Assembly: GCA_007922305.1 (NCBI GenBank)
Contig: ML677343.1
Location: 35,362,965-35,426,964 of the forward strand
Origin: Dermatemys mawii
Taxonomy: Eukaryota > Chordata > Testudines > Dermatemydidae
Direction of reading: 5' to 3'
Length of the DNA stretch: 64,000 bases
Part shown: positions 23,101-34,030 of the stretch, piece after piece
Layout of the letters: each line of letters begins with the position of its first letter
Numbering within the stretch: position 1 is the stretch's first letter
The notes under the pieces: generated by a model
The model's input: only the letters and a program-made list of their open reading frames with translations
Database searches by the model: none
What the model was told of the DNA's origin: nothing
Program-made: the position numbers and the translations under genes

Positions 23101-23870
23101 CTTTAACAGCTTTCCACCAACCTGTGCACAGGTACTCAGTGCTCACCCAATCACTAAGAAGTTCATCAAGCGTATAGTTAACCTCTTCCCACAACCTTGA
23201 CTTCCAGCTCCCACATGGGACCTAACCTGGTACTGAAAGGATTGACTTCAAACTCATGGATATCTGTCCGTTTACGCACCTATCGATGTCAACAGCCTTT
23301 CAGATAGTGATTACCTTGGCCAGGAGGTGAGAGCTGCTCTGATGGCGCATCCCCCCCCCAAAAGATATTCTTGCCAGATGAGTACCATTAGGCCATATCC
23401 AAAATTCATCCCTAAGGTAACCTCCCCATTTCACATGAATCAGTTGATTCACCTTCCAATCTTCTACCCTAAGCCTCACTAAGGCAACAAGGAGGCTATA
23501 CTGCAAACCGTGGTTGACAGGAGACCCCTGGCCTTCTACCTGGATAGGACTAAGGCCCTCATGGAGTCCCTAGACTTTTTCTCTCCATCGTGGAAAGATC
23601 CAAAGGCTCAGCAATATCAGCCCAAAATCTTTCTAAGTCTGTCTCGACTGGCATCAGACAGTGTTACCAAGCTCACAGAATGACCCCTCCAGATGAGTCA
23701 TAGACGCTCTACCAGGTTCATCTCTTCTTCTGTCGCCTTCTGCAAGAACGGTCCTGTCTCTGAGATCGGCAGAGCTGTGACGTGGATGTAAGCCTACACT
23801 TTTGCAGAATACTATGCAGTTATTGGGGACTCTGCCTCCCAGAGCCGTCCCAACCATAAGATGGACTAGG
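20150..23870 (+). mobile_element. Decayed DIRS retrotransposon with gag, RT, RNase H and recombinase remnants
   Basis: Fragments follow DIRS order. Gag remnants lie at 20,440-20,890, including a C-terminal piece like the one ending at 2040. Reverse transcriptase lies at 21,180-21,830, with GAVEPVP near 21,306 and ILDLRAL near 21,394. RNase H lies at about 22,070-22,200, with MDASLIASGAHLNS carrying the expected Asp and His. Tyrosine recombinase remnants lie at 22,980-23,850, with an HRRSTR-like active-site motif at about 23,700 and TFAEYYA with the expected Tyr at about 23,800. Many stops and frameshifts make it inactive. I see no inverted or split direct repeats at its ends, so boundaries are approximate. 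Confidence 0.75.
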
Positions 23871-24679
23871 GCAACCAGCCCAGCCCTCTCGCTTTGGGGG
23901 CCCCCGCACTTCAGGGGAGGTGCGGGGGGCACAGGGCGGTCCAGGGGGGCTGGCGCTGGCAGCAGGGGTCAGGCCCATGCCCTGCACTCACCAGCCTGGG
24001 CCTTTATTTCTTTTTCTTGACCTCAGCCCCCCGGGCTTGGGCTCAGTCTTTGCAATGCCGGAGTAGAGTGGAAGAATTACTTCTTGTGTCTGGCTTACAA
24101 CACTCTGGGCTGTATTAGCAGGAATGATGTTTGGGGGTTTTTTGCAACAGTGTTACACTGTTGACTCAGATTTAGCTTTTGAATTACTATAACCCCCAGA
24201 TCCCTTTCCGCAGTACTCCTTCCTAGGCAGTCATTTCCCGTTTGTATGTGTGCAAATGATTGTGCCTTCCTAAAGGGAGTACTTTGCATTTGTCCCTATT
24301 GAATTTCATCATATTTACTTCAGACTGTTTTTCCAGATCGTTTTGGATTCTAATCCTATCTTCCAAAGCACTTGCAACCTTTTCCAGCTCGGTATCGTCC
24401 ACAAACTTTATAAGTGTACTCTCTACGCCATTATCTAAATCACTGATAAAGATATTGAACAGAACCAGACCCAGGACCAATCCCAGAGGGACCTCATTCA
24501 GTATGCCCTTCCAGCTTGACTGTGAACCACTGATAACTAATCTCTGGGAACAGTTTTCCACCCACCTTAGAGTAGATCTACCTAGGTTGCATTTCCCTAG
24601 TTTGTTTATGAGAAGGTCATGTGAGACAGTATCAAAAGCTTTACTAAAGTCAAGATATACCACATCTACCACTTCCCCC

Positions 24680-25054
24680 TGTAGCAGGGTGCTGGTGCAG
24701 AGGCACCTAATCAGCCCCTGCTCAGCCAACCCGAATCAGGGGAGATAGATTGGGGCTGGGGAAAGCCTGATGCCTGGCCTGTAGATTGGCTGCACCTGCT
24801 GCCCTGAGGGCTATAAAGGCTGGAAGGAGCCAGAAGGGAGGGGGAATGGCCAGAGCAAGGTCAGTCTCCAGGCTGAGGACTGCTGCCTTTGTGAGGGGCC
24901 AAACAAGCCTCTAAATTGTATATAGGTCCTAACTGGTTGTGGGCACTGGACTGTAAGCTAATAAAGACACAGGTGTTGCACAGTGAAAGCCTCTCTGAGT
25001 TTTATTTGGGCAGCCAGTGGGCTGCAGGAAGAGGGGGCCAGCAGACCTGTTACA
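24680..25054 (+). repeat. Solo LTR, 375 bp, with CCCCC target duplication
   Basis: It starts TGTAGCAGGG and ends CCTGTTACA, with CCCCC on both sides (24,675-24,679 and 25,055-25,059). TATAAA lies at 24,812-24,817 and AATAAA at 24,960-24,965, as in a plus-oriented LTR. It splits the LINE reading frame cleanly. The C-run duplication is low in information, but the LINE junction confirms the ends. Confidence 0.85.
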
Positions 25055-25171
25055 CCCCCCCATCCACAAGGTTTGTTACCCTGTCAAAGAAGGCTACTAG
25101 GTTGGTTTGATTCAAATCGTTTCTGACAATTCCATGCTGCTTGTTATTCATCACCTTATTATCTTCTAGGT

Positions 25172-25482
25172 CAGGGGTGGGCAACCTATGGCACGGGTGC
25201 CAAAGACGGCACGGGAGCTGATTTTCAGTGGCACTCATACTGCCCAGGTCCTGGCCACCGGTCCGGGGGGCTCTTCATTTTAATTTAATTTTAAATGAAG
25301 CTTCTTAAACATTTTAAAAACCTTATTTACTTTACATACAACAATAGTTTAGTTCTATATTATAGACTTATAGAAAGCGACCTTCTAAAAACATTAAAAT
25401 GTATTACTGGCACATGAAACCTTAAATTAGAGTGAATAAATGAAGACTTGGCACACCACTTCTGAAAGGTTGCCGACCCCTG
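25172..25482. mobile_element. Non-autonomous hAT-type MITE, 311 bp
   Basis: Terminal inverted repeats read CAGGGGTGGGCAACC at the left and CAGGGGTCGGCAACC (reverse complement of the right end). Flanks are TTCTAGGT (25,164-25,171) and CTCTAGGT (25,483-25,490), an 8-bp duplication with one mismatch, as expected of hAT transposition. The AT-rich core has no coding capacity. Confidence 0.85.
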
Positions 25483-26105
25483 CTCTAGGTGTTTGCAAAT
25501 AGATTGCTTAATTATTTGCTCCATTAACTTTCTGGGTACTGAAGTTAAGCTGACTGGTCTGTAATTCCCCAGGTTGTCTTTTTCCCCCTTTTTATAGATG
25601 GACACTAGATTTGCCTTTTTCCAGTGCTCTGGAATCTCTCCCTCCTTCCATGACTTTTCAAAGATAACCACTAATGGCTCAGATATCTCCTCAGTTAGTT
25701 CCTTGAATATTCTAGGATGCATTTTATCAGGCCATGATGACCTGAACACATCTAACTTGTCTAAGTAATTTTTAACTTGTACTTTCCCTATTTTAATATC
25801 TGATCCTACCCCATTTTCACTGGTACTCAATATGTTAGGTGTCCAATCACTACTAACCTTTTAGGTGAAAACTGAAACAAAAATGTCATTTAGCACCTCT
25901 GCCATTTCCACATTTTCTGTGATTGTTCTCTCCTGGCACCCTCAACTTGAGTAATGGGCCTATCCTGGCCTTGTCTTCCTCTTGCTTCTAAGGGATTTGT
26001 AGACTGTTTTCTTGTTACCCTTTATGTTTCTAGCTTGCTGAATCTCATTTTGTGCTTTGGCCTTTCTAATTTTGGCCCAACATCCTTGTGCTGTTTATAT
26101 TCCTG

Positions 26106-26534
26106 GTTCTTACATAGGCAGCATCACTGCCCCACTTTCTCCCCACATCATCTCCATCCCCTCCTGTTCCTGATTCTCTCACTTGTCGATGAGGCTTCTG
26201 CCCTCGGCTCATGCTGAGGCTGTGGGGGAAGATGAGGCAGCTGTGTGTGGAGCTCGGTTTTTTGTTCTCCTCGCGCGGGCTGGGGACTCAGGGATCAAAG
26301 CAGGAAGACAGAGAGAGGGCTGGAGTCATTGGTCAAGACGGGTCCCGGGCCTGACTGAACAGTGGCTGCTGGTCTCTTTAAGGCAGGTACTGTGGGTTTT
26401 GTTTCTCAGTCTGTCCTTTTTAACTTATTCCCTCCTCTGGTTTCCAGTTCCTTTTGTCTTTAATTGGTGATTGTGTGTGTGTGTCAGTGAAATATGGCAG
26501 CTGTATTGCCTCTTTGTTTTCTCACAGCATGTCA
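26106..26534. other. Unassigned sequence
   Basis: No exon or clear repeat found. A short GT run occurs at about 26,474. Confidence 0.4.
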
Positions 26535-26725
26535 GTCTTCATTAAATCAGAGAGGAATGAGAGAGGATTTGCTTTTGTCCCTGCAAGAACGTGGCAGCTG
26601 TTTAATTTCAATTAACATGGCATTGAAAAGAATACCATTAAGGCAGTAATTAAAGTGAGACAAGGCTTCTCTCTCACCTCCAGCGCTTGCCTGACTGTGG
26701 GGAGCTGAGTCATAGCAAAGGAGGT
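26535..26725. promoter_or_regulatory. Candidate conserved non-coding element
   Basis: A repeat-free block with an E-box CAGCTG (about 26,594), TTTCAATTAACATGG (26,606) and GCAGTAATTAAAGTGAG (26,645), plus TGAGTCAT near 26,706. This clustering of E-box, homeodomain and AP-1-like cores resembles developmental enhancers. No alignment was possible. Confidence 0.3.
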
Positions 26726-27117
26726 TGAGCTGGGTTTGGGAGAATTCTGTTGCTTTGGGTTTTGTTCTTCCAGTCACAAGAATGGCAGCCCAGGGTGACA
26801 GGGGCGCAGCTTTCACTAGACCGACTGCGTTGTGTCCACTTCAAGCTGCTGGGCTAGCCAGAATGCCACTGCATCCCCCAGACCCTCGGGACTGGTCCTC
26901 TCCCCATAACAAGCTCTAACCACCCCACTCTCTTTCCTTAGCTCCAACTGCCCTCCACTCTCCCATGCTGCTGAGTCTTCAGCCCTCTCCCCACTGAGAA
27001 GCATTCAGATTTCCCCTCCCAGCTTCCTGTTGAACATGCTTCCTGATTCGCTCCCTCTCAAAAAGCAGCTGGCCTTTTGCATACTCCATTTGGAGGGAAT
27101 CTGGCACATTCTAAGAC

Positions 27118-28067
27118 CCCTCTACACTACTTCATCAATGATCTGGAGGATGGCGTTGACTGCACCCTCAGCAAGTCTGCAGATGACACTAAACTGGGAG
27201 GAGGGGTAGATACGCTGGAGGGTAGGGATAGGATACAGAGGGACCTGGACAAATTAGAGGATTGGGCCAAAAGAAATCTGATGAGGTTCAACAAGGACAA
27301 GTGCAGAGTCCGGCACCTAGGACAGAAGAATCCCATGCACTGCTACAGACTAGGGACCAAATGGCTAGGCAGCAGTTCTGCAGAAGATGACCTAGGGGTT
27401 ACAGTGGATGAGAAGCTGGACACGAGTCAACAGTGTGCCCTTGTTGCCAAGAAGGCTAACGGCATTTTGGGTTGTATAAGTAGGGGCACTGCCAGCAGAT
27501 CGAGAGACATGATTGTTCCCCTCTATTTGACATTGGTGAGGCCTCATCTGGAGTACTGTGTCCAGTTTTGGGGCCCACACTACAAGAAGGATGTGGAAAA
27601 ATTGGAAAGTGTTCAGAGGAGGGCAACAAAAATGATTAGGGTCCTGGAGCACATGACTTATGAGAAGAGGCTGAGAGAACTGGGATTGTTTAGTCTACAG
27701 AAGAGAAGACTGAGGGGGGATTTGATATCTGCTTTCAACTACCTGAAAGGGGGTTCCAAAGAGGATGAATCTAGACTGTTCTGAGTGGTACCAGATGACA
27801 GAACAAGGAGCAATAGTCTCAAGTTACAGTGAGGGGGGGGTCTAGGTTGGATATTAGGAAAAATTTCTTCACTCGGCAGGTGGTGAAGCACTGGAATGGG
27901 TTCCCTAGAGAGGTGGTAGAATCTCCTTCCTTAGAGGTTTTTAAGGTCAGGCTTGACAAAGCCCTGGCTGGGATGACTCAGTTGGGGTTTGTCCTGCTTT
28001 GAGCAGGGGGTTGGATTAGCTACCTCCTGAGGTCCCTTCCCACCCTGACATTCTATGATTCTATGAT
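27118..28067 (+). mobile_element. CR1 LINE, 5' truncated, nearly intact 3' end
   Basis: The frame (open to 27,784) encodes the last third of CR1 RT, starting at [13 protein letters not shown] with the catalytic box read as SADDTKLGG (first Phe changed to Ser). It continues through [21 protein letters not shown] and [20 protein letters not shown]. It stops at TGA 27,782-27,784. The 3' part carries further stops and ends with the CR1-typical ATTCTATGATTCTATGAT tail at about 28,050-28,067. It is among the youngest-looking LINE copies here. Confidence 0.9.
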
Positions 28068-29038
28068 ACTGCGTCTAGCCACATTTGTCGCTGGCTATGG
28101 GCATGGCTGGCTTTAAAGATGATGTCCACTTACAGTATGGTCAATGCTTAGTAACCGTGGCAGCTAAAAATGTTTTCACCTCTCGGAGAGGTCAAGACCA
28201 GCACATCTGTCTTCCTGTGACCCGGCTGTAATGCTTGACTCGGTGTGCACACAGACCCGCTAATGAACTAGGTGGTTAGGCCCGCCTTCCTCAGTTCTGT
28301 GCAAAGTGCCTTGCGCTACCTGCTGTAGAAACTGCCCTAAACTTCCCAGAATGCCCAGATGCGGACATCTGGGCCGCATAATAGGTGTGGGTGCACGTGG
28401 CTGTGCTGTGGAATGAACACAGTGTGAACACGTGTAGCTGGAACACGTGATCCTGAATCCCAGACTGGAGCCCTGCTGGGCAATCCGACCAGTGCAGCCA
28501 CCTTCCTTCCCTTCCGTTCCAGCCTCACCCAAGGTGAAGTGGCTGATACCTTCGCTTTGCAGTTGTAATTAAACACATGAGCTTTTCCACTCCACTCCCC
28601 TATTCAAGGTTACTAATTGCTGTCTTGGGCTCAGTTGCCCTCATCCTTAGAGCGCCGCTCCAGACGGTCTCTGTTTAGCTATTAAAACAGGCTCCTAGTC
28701 ACTAAGAAGTGACACCAATAATGGGGAGGTCACTGCACAGGCAAAAGCCTGGTGCGGACTGTCAGAGAAGAATGTCTCTCCCTTTCCTGGTGTCCAGCCT
28801 GACCACTAACAGGACCTGACCAGGGGAGAGGTGACTTTGGATTACAGAGAAGTGGTGCCTTCCTTTCCCCTTAAACACCGGAGCCCAGGAGCAAGAACAG
28901 CTTCCACCTCAGGCCTCGTCCCAGGGTGTAAAAGGAGGCAGGAGATGCTGAGTTTGTAGCTTTAATTAGCACTGCTCAGGGTTTTCAGGGAGCGTTTGGT
29001 GGCCACCAACCCCACTCCAAGGATTCTTCTGTGAGTTA
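28068..29038. other. Unassigned intronic sequence
   Basis: No gene or clear repeat recognised between the CR1 and the solo LTR. Confidence 0.4.
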
Positions 29039-29043
29039 CCATG

Positions 29044-30202
29044 TGTGACGGTGCTGTTCCTGGCAGGTCCCATCTGAGAGTGCCAAGTCAGGACAAATTG
29101 CTTCCAACAGGGCAGTTACAGCCCAAAGCTGGGGTTTCTCCACCTCTAAAGCAAACCCAACCAGCCAAACAGAAAAGACTTTGGTTTCATCCCACTGGCT
29201 AGCCACAAGTAACACAAGCATTTCCCTTAGACACTCCAGTTTCCCAGTATCACCACCAGCAGCCACTTGTTCTGGGGATAAATGGTCATGAAAACCAATA
29301 CCCCAAATAAAGAAAACAGTTCTCCCCAATTCCAAAGAATCAGGCCTCAGATCCAGGTCAATATACAAATCAGATCTTACCCACAAACCACGCTGTTGCC
29401 AATCCTTGAGAATCTAAAATCTAAAGGTTTATTTATAAAAGGGAAAAAATATAGGTGAGGGTTAGAAATTGTTAAAAGAAATCAATTACATGCAGTGATG
29501 GCAAAGTTCCTGGATCAGGCTTGCATCAGTGGTAGAATAAACTGCAGGTTCAAATCAAAGTCTCTGGAGTACAAACATCCACAGCAGGGATGGGTCCTTC
29601 AGTCCTTTGTTCCAAGCTTCTGTGTGTAGCAAAAGTTCCTCCAGAGTAAGAATGATGACTAAAGACTGGAGACTGAAGACAAGATGGAGGAGCTGCAGCA
29701 GCTTTTTATAGTCTTTCCCAGGTGCCAGAACCTCTTTGTTCCTGCTGTGAAAAGCACAGCCCAATGGAGTTCTGGAGTCACATGGGCAAGTCATATGACC
29801 ATGCATGACTTAGGCTTTGCAGGTGGCAACCATTATCCACAGGCTACCTTGCATGTCCGCTGGTAGACTTCTCATGTGGATTGGAGCTTTCTAAGCTCTC
29901 AGTGAGTCCATTGTGTAGCTGAGGGTCCTTAATGGGCCATCAAGCAGGCCAGGCAGGGACACAACCAGGTTGTCTGGAATGTTATTCAGAAGCATAAGTT
30001 TGAGATACAGACATTACATAGCCAATGTTCATAACTAACTGCAAAAATGATACACACATTCTGATAGTATAATCATAATCAGCAAACCATAACCTGGTCG
30101 TAGACACCTTATATGACCCCTTTACACAACATTTGGTGTCACTATAGGACCCTGGTTGCACCAATGATCTATATGATCCCGGATTATTTCAATAACGTGA
30201 CA
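29044..30202 (-). repeat. Solo LTR, family A copy 1, 1,159 bp
   Basis: The segment starts TGTGACGG and ends CGTGACA, flanked by a perfect 5-bp duplication CCATG (29,039-29,043 and 30,203-30,207). It aligns over its length with 39,693-40,779. A TTTATT on the plus strand at about 29,430 gives AATAAA on the minus strand, so minus orientation is likely. No internal coding region is present, so recombination between two LTRs of an endogenous retrovirus-like element is the likely origin. Confidence 0.85.
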
Positions 30203-31487
30203 CCATGTTAATACAAGCAGTGCAGGGGCTCCAACGGCCTTAGAGCAGACTTGTCAGGGACCCCAGCTCTCATCCTTGTTGCTGGGATGTTGAGTGAAAG
30301 TCCCCATGATATCTGCCAAAGTTCTCTCTGATTCTGTTCTGTACAGGTCCATGTACCGTCCTCATCACCCTGGTATCTGAACACCCTCCTGTAGTGCAGG
30401 AAGTGAGCTTGGGGGAGGTCAGAGAGAAGCCACTGAGCTATTTGGACACTAGTGTGAAGAGCCTGGGCAACAAAATGGAAGAACAAGAACTACTGGTGCA
30501 GGACATGAAACTGGACATTATAGGGCTAACAGAAAGATGGTGGACTAGCAGCCATGCTGGAATTCAGGTATTGGCAGGTATAGACTGATCAGGACAGAGA
30601 AGTAAAGGTAGTGGTGTACATCTATGGTACAGTAGATGGCAAAGAAATAAGAAGTGATAGTCTGGATAAAACAGAGTCAGTCTGGGTCGAAATCACCTTG
30701 GGGAAGGATTTTGAGAAAGGTTCTGTTAGGGATCAAGTTTAGAGATGAACAGAGATCCTTTTAATAATGGAGAGAGAAGTACTACCAGAAATTACACCAT
30801 TATGGGAGACTAACTTCTGAGAGATAGACTGGAGAACAAATGCTACTAATGGTCATGCCTAGTTATTCCAAGATGTGATAGATATTTCTTCACCAAATAG
30901 TCACTGAACCAGCAAGAGGCGATATTATTTTAGACTCGATTTTGGTAAGTACAGAGGGCGTTATAGAAGTAATGGGAACAGGCTGTATCAAATAACATTG
31001 GATCAAGTGATCACAAGATGATTCCGTTTAAATTAAATGGAAGGATAATCAAACCAGAAACTAAGATTTTTTTATTTCAAAAGGAGAGATTTTGGGAAAC
31101 TGAGGGAACAAATTAGCAAAGACAACTGGACTGAAGAGTTCAGGGACCTAAATGCTTTCAATTTCTTCAGGTCAAAGGTCCACAAGCTATCTGGAATTTG
31201 CATTCAAAACAAGGAGAAAAAGCTGTGGGAAAGTGGTCCAGAGCTAACTGGATGAATCAGCACCTGCCAAGGATAGTGGGAGGACGCAGAGTGCCTACAA
31301 GGCATGGAAGAAGTGATTGATGAGCAAAGAGCGCTGATTCTTTGGGGTCAAAAAGCATAGGGATAAAGTGAAATTTGCTAAAAGTCAAGCTCAGTTAGAC
31401 CTTGCAAAGGAGAAACAGAGTAAAAGGGTCTTTAGCCACATAAATAGAGATCAGAAAAAGGAGTGGGGCTCCTATGCAGTGAAGATG

Positions 31488-31860
31488 AGGTACATAAGAA
31501 CGGCCAGACTGGGTCAGACCAATGCTCCGGCTAGCCCACGATCATGTCTTCCAACAGTGACCAATGCCAGGTGCTTCAGAGGGAGTGAACAGAACAGGAC
31601 AATTATTGAGTGATCCATTCCCTGTCATCCTGTCCCAGTGTCCAGCAATCCGATTCTAGGAAAACCCTGGTCATCTTGGCTAATAGCTATTGAGAGACCA
31701 TGAGTTATCTAATTCTTTTTTTAACCCAGTTATATTTTTAATCTTTACAATATACACTGACAATGAGTTCCACAGATTGTCCGTGTGTTGTGTGAAGAAC
31801 TACTTCCTTATGTTTCCTTAAACCTGTTGCCTATTAATTTCATTAGCAGAGATAACGCAT
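31488..31860 (-). mobile_element. LINE 3' end fragment inserted in another LINE
   Basis: The phrase CTGGGTCAGACCAATGCTCC and the following CCAATGCCAGGTGCTTCAGAGG belong to a repeat common in reptile genomes, here in the orientation opposite to the surrounding LINE. Its inner part matches the fragment at 7,500-7,650. Confidence 0.5.
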
Positions 31861-32584
31861 AATCTAGGTATGGCCCAAAAACTAAATGAACGTTTGCCTC
31901 AGTCTTCAGTAAGAATAATGTAGAATGTGGGTGAAAAGGCAGGATGGTTAATGAGAATGAGTGTATTGAAATGGAACTTCCCAGATCTAAGATGAAAACA
32001 ACACTCAAAGACCTTTATTTGCCCAAATCAGGAGGACCCAATAATCTCCATCCCAGAATACTGAAAGAACTGGGACATGAGATTGCTAATTCAGTAGCAA
32101 ATTTCATTGGGGTGGTCCCATATGACTAGAAAATGGCAACCATAGTCCCTATACATAAGAAAGGGAAGGGAGGAGTGAGCCAGGCTACCGCAGACCTGTT
32201 ACTCTGACCTCAATAGTATGCAAGACTGTAGAAAAAGTTCTGAAGAAAAAAATAATTAAAGACTTGGAGGCAAAAGGAAAATGGGATAAAATGCAACATA
32301 AATTTACCAGATTAGATAACTTATTTTTTAAACAAGGGAATTAGTAAATCTGGAGAATATGGGGATTAATGCAGGTATTTTACAGTGGGTCAGGAACTGG
32401 CAAGCAGGGAGATGACAAGGATCTGTGTTAAAAGGAGCTCCTGAAGGCCCAGTTTGGGGACCAATCTTATTTAGCATTTTCATTCATGACTGGAACAAGA
32501 AGCAGGAGTGCGCTAATGAACTTTGCCAATGACATGAAGTTGGGAGACATCATCAGTACAGAGGAGGATCGGAATATTATGAGG

Positions 32585-32902
32585 ACTGTCAATCGCAGAC
32601 ATGCATGTGATTAGTGCAAAACAAATTAAGTAGATTTTTAACAGTCACAAATAATGACAGTTCTAATGACACTGTTAAATAATGATAGAATACCAATTTA
32701 AATGTATTATAAATATTTTGGCTGTTTTTCTACATTTTCAAATGTATTGATTTCAATTACAACACAGAATACAGAGTGTACAGTGCTCACTTTTTATGGT
32801 TATTTTCCTTATAAATATTTGTACTGTAAAAACAATAATCACAATTATTTTTTTAAAATCTCTCAAGTAATTGTGATTGTTTTTAATTGTTTGACAGCCC
32901 TA
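32585..32902. mobile_element. Probable hAT-type MITE, about 318 bp
   Basis: AT-rich, non-coding, with partly inverted ends: ACTGTCAATC at the left, and TTGACAGCCCT at the right, whose complement reads AGGGCTGTCAA. It separates two parts of the LINE RT reading. The 8-bp target duplication is not clear. Confidence 0.5.
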
Positions 32903-33075
32903 AATATCATAGAGAAAGGACTAGATGGCTGGAGTTTGGAAAGTGGTTTAAATTTAATAGTACAAAGTGCAAGGCCATGTACCTAGAGGCTCATAATAAG
33001 AATTTCTGCGCTAAGCTGCAGGCTCATCAGCCAGAGATCATAGAGGAGAAGGAGAAAGGCCTGGTGTATTAGTCA

Positions 33076-33197
33076 GTCTTAGGAGGACTGTGAGCTGCCT
33101 GTGTGGTGCAGCTGTGATAAAAACAAAGGTGATTGTAGGATGCGTCAGGTGAGGCATTGCCTGTAGAGACAGGGATGTGTTAATACATTGATCTATA
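33076..33197. other. Short unassigned spacer
   Basis: Unique-looking sequence between the LINE and the 51-bp tandem array. Confidence 0.4.
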
Positions 33198-34030
33198 GAC
33201 CCCCTGCGAACTGTTACCAGGGAGTGCCGGACCGTGACTGCTCACTATGGACCCCTGCAAACCATCACCGGAGGATGTTGTACCATCACTGCTTGCTATG
33301 GACCCTTATGGATCGTTACCGGGGGATGTTGTACCATCGGTGCTCGCTATGGACCCCTGCGCACTGTTACCGGGGGATGTTGTACCGTCACTGCTTGCTA
33401 TGGACAGCCATCATGGGGGGATATTGTACCATCACTGCTTGCTATGGACCCCTATGGCCCGTTACCGGGGGATGTTGTACCATCACTGCTCGCTATGGAC
33501 CCCTGNNNNNNNNNNGTCACCGGGGGATGTTGTACCGTCACCGCTCGCTATGGACCCCTGCGAACCGTCACCGGGGGATGTTGTACCGTCACTGCTCACT
33601 ATGGACCTCTGCGAACCGTTACCGGGGGATGTTGTACTGTCACTGCTCGCTATGGACCCCTGCGGACTGTCACCGGGGGATGTTGTAGCATCACTGCTCA
33701 CTATGGACCCCTGCGAACCGTTACCCGGGGTTGCCGGACCGTCACTGCTCGCTATGGACCCCTGCAAACCGTTACCATGGGATGTTGTAGCATCGCTGCT
33801 CGTTGTGAACCCCTGCAAACCATCACCGGGGGATGTTGTAGCATCACTGCTCACTATGGACCCCTGCGAACCGTCACCGGGGGATGTTGTACTGTCACTG
33901 CTCACTATGGACCCCTGCAAACCATTACTGGGGGTTGCCAGACCGTCACTGCTCGCTATGGACCGTTACTGGGGGGTGCCGGACTGTCACTGCTTGCTAT
34001 GGACCCCTGCGGACCGTCACTGCAAACTCT
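33198..34030. repeat. Minisatellite of 51-bp units, about 16 copies, with a 10-N gap
   Basis: The unit carries GCTATGGACCCCTGCG, then a GTTACCGGGGGATGTTGTA part, then a CACTGCT part, and repeats every 51 bp with point changes. One unit near 33,400 is rearranged. Ten Ns at 33,506-33,515 mark an assembly gap inside the array, so true length is unknown. Because 51 is a multiple of three, stop-free frames persist through the array in several frames on both strands (17-residue repeats). These are not genes. Confidence 0.95.

Larger units (their letters stand above)
24108..26105 (-). mobile_element. CR1/L3-like LINE interrupted by two later insertions
   Basis: The minus strand encodes RT sequence in order: an upstream section (25,830-25,491) with SWPDKMHPRIFKEL and NYRPVSLTS; a section at 25,163-25,055; then 24,679-24,223 with YLDFSKAFDTVSH, LVLFNIFISDL and FVDDTEL (the FADD box with Ala changed to Val). 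Sequence to about 26,105 is consistent with more 5' LINE. The reading is continuous across a 375-bp LTR and a 311-bp MITE, each with its own target duplication, so both landed after the LINE. Stops and frame changes show it is inactive. Confidence 0.8.
30420..33075 (+). mobile_element. Old CR1/L3-like LINE with internal insertions
   Basis: It begins with an endonuclease motif region, MKLDIIGLTERWWTSSHAG, at about 30,505-30,560. It continues with decayed linker sequence (KSAKAQ-like at 31,370-31,480) and an RT remnant at 32,440-32,560 (GPVWGPILFSIFIHDW). The RT reading resumes after a MITE at about 32,905. An opposite-strand LINE piece (31.49-31.86 kb) also interrupts it. There are many stops. 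Confidence 0.65.

Noticed and set aside
27118..28067. Functional reverse transcriptase gene
   Set aside because: It is a 5'-truncated CR1 with a changed catalytic box and stops after 27,784.
30394..30588. Coiled-coil-like peptide that might be a missing PMFBP1 exon
   Set aside because: It continues into a LINE endonuclease motif (LDIIGLTERWW), so it is retrotransposon sequence.
33198..34030. CRISPR-like array
   Set aside because: Units are contiguous diverged 51-bp repeats with no unique spacers, in a vertebrate genome.
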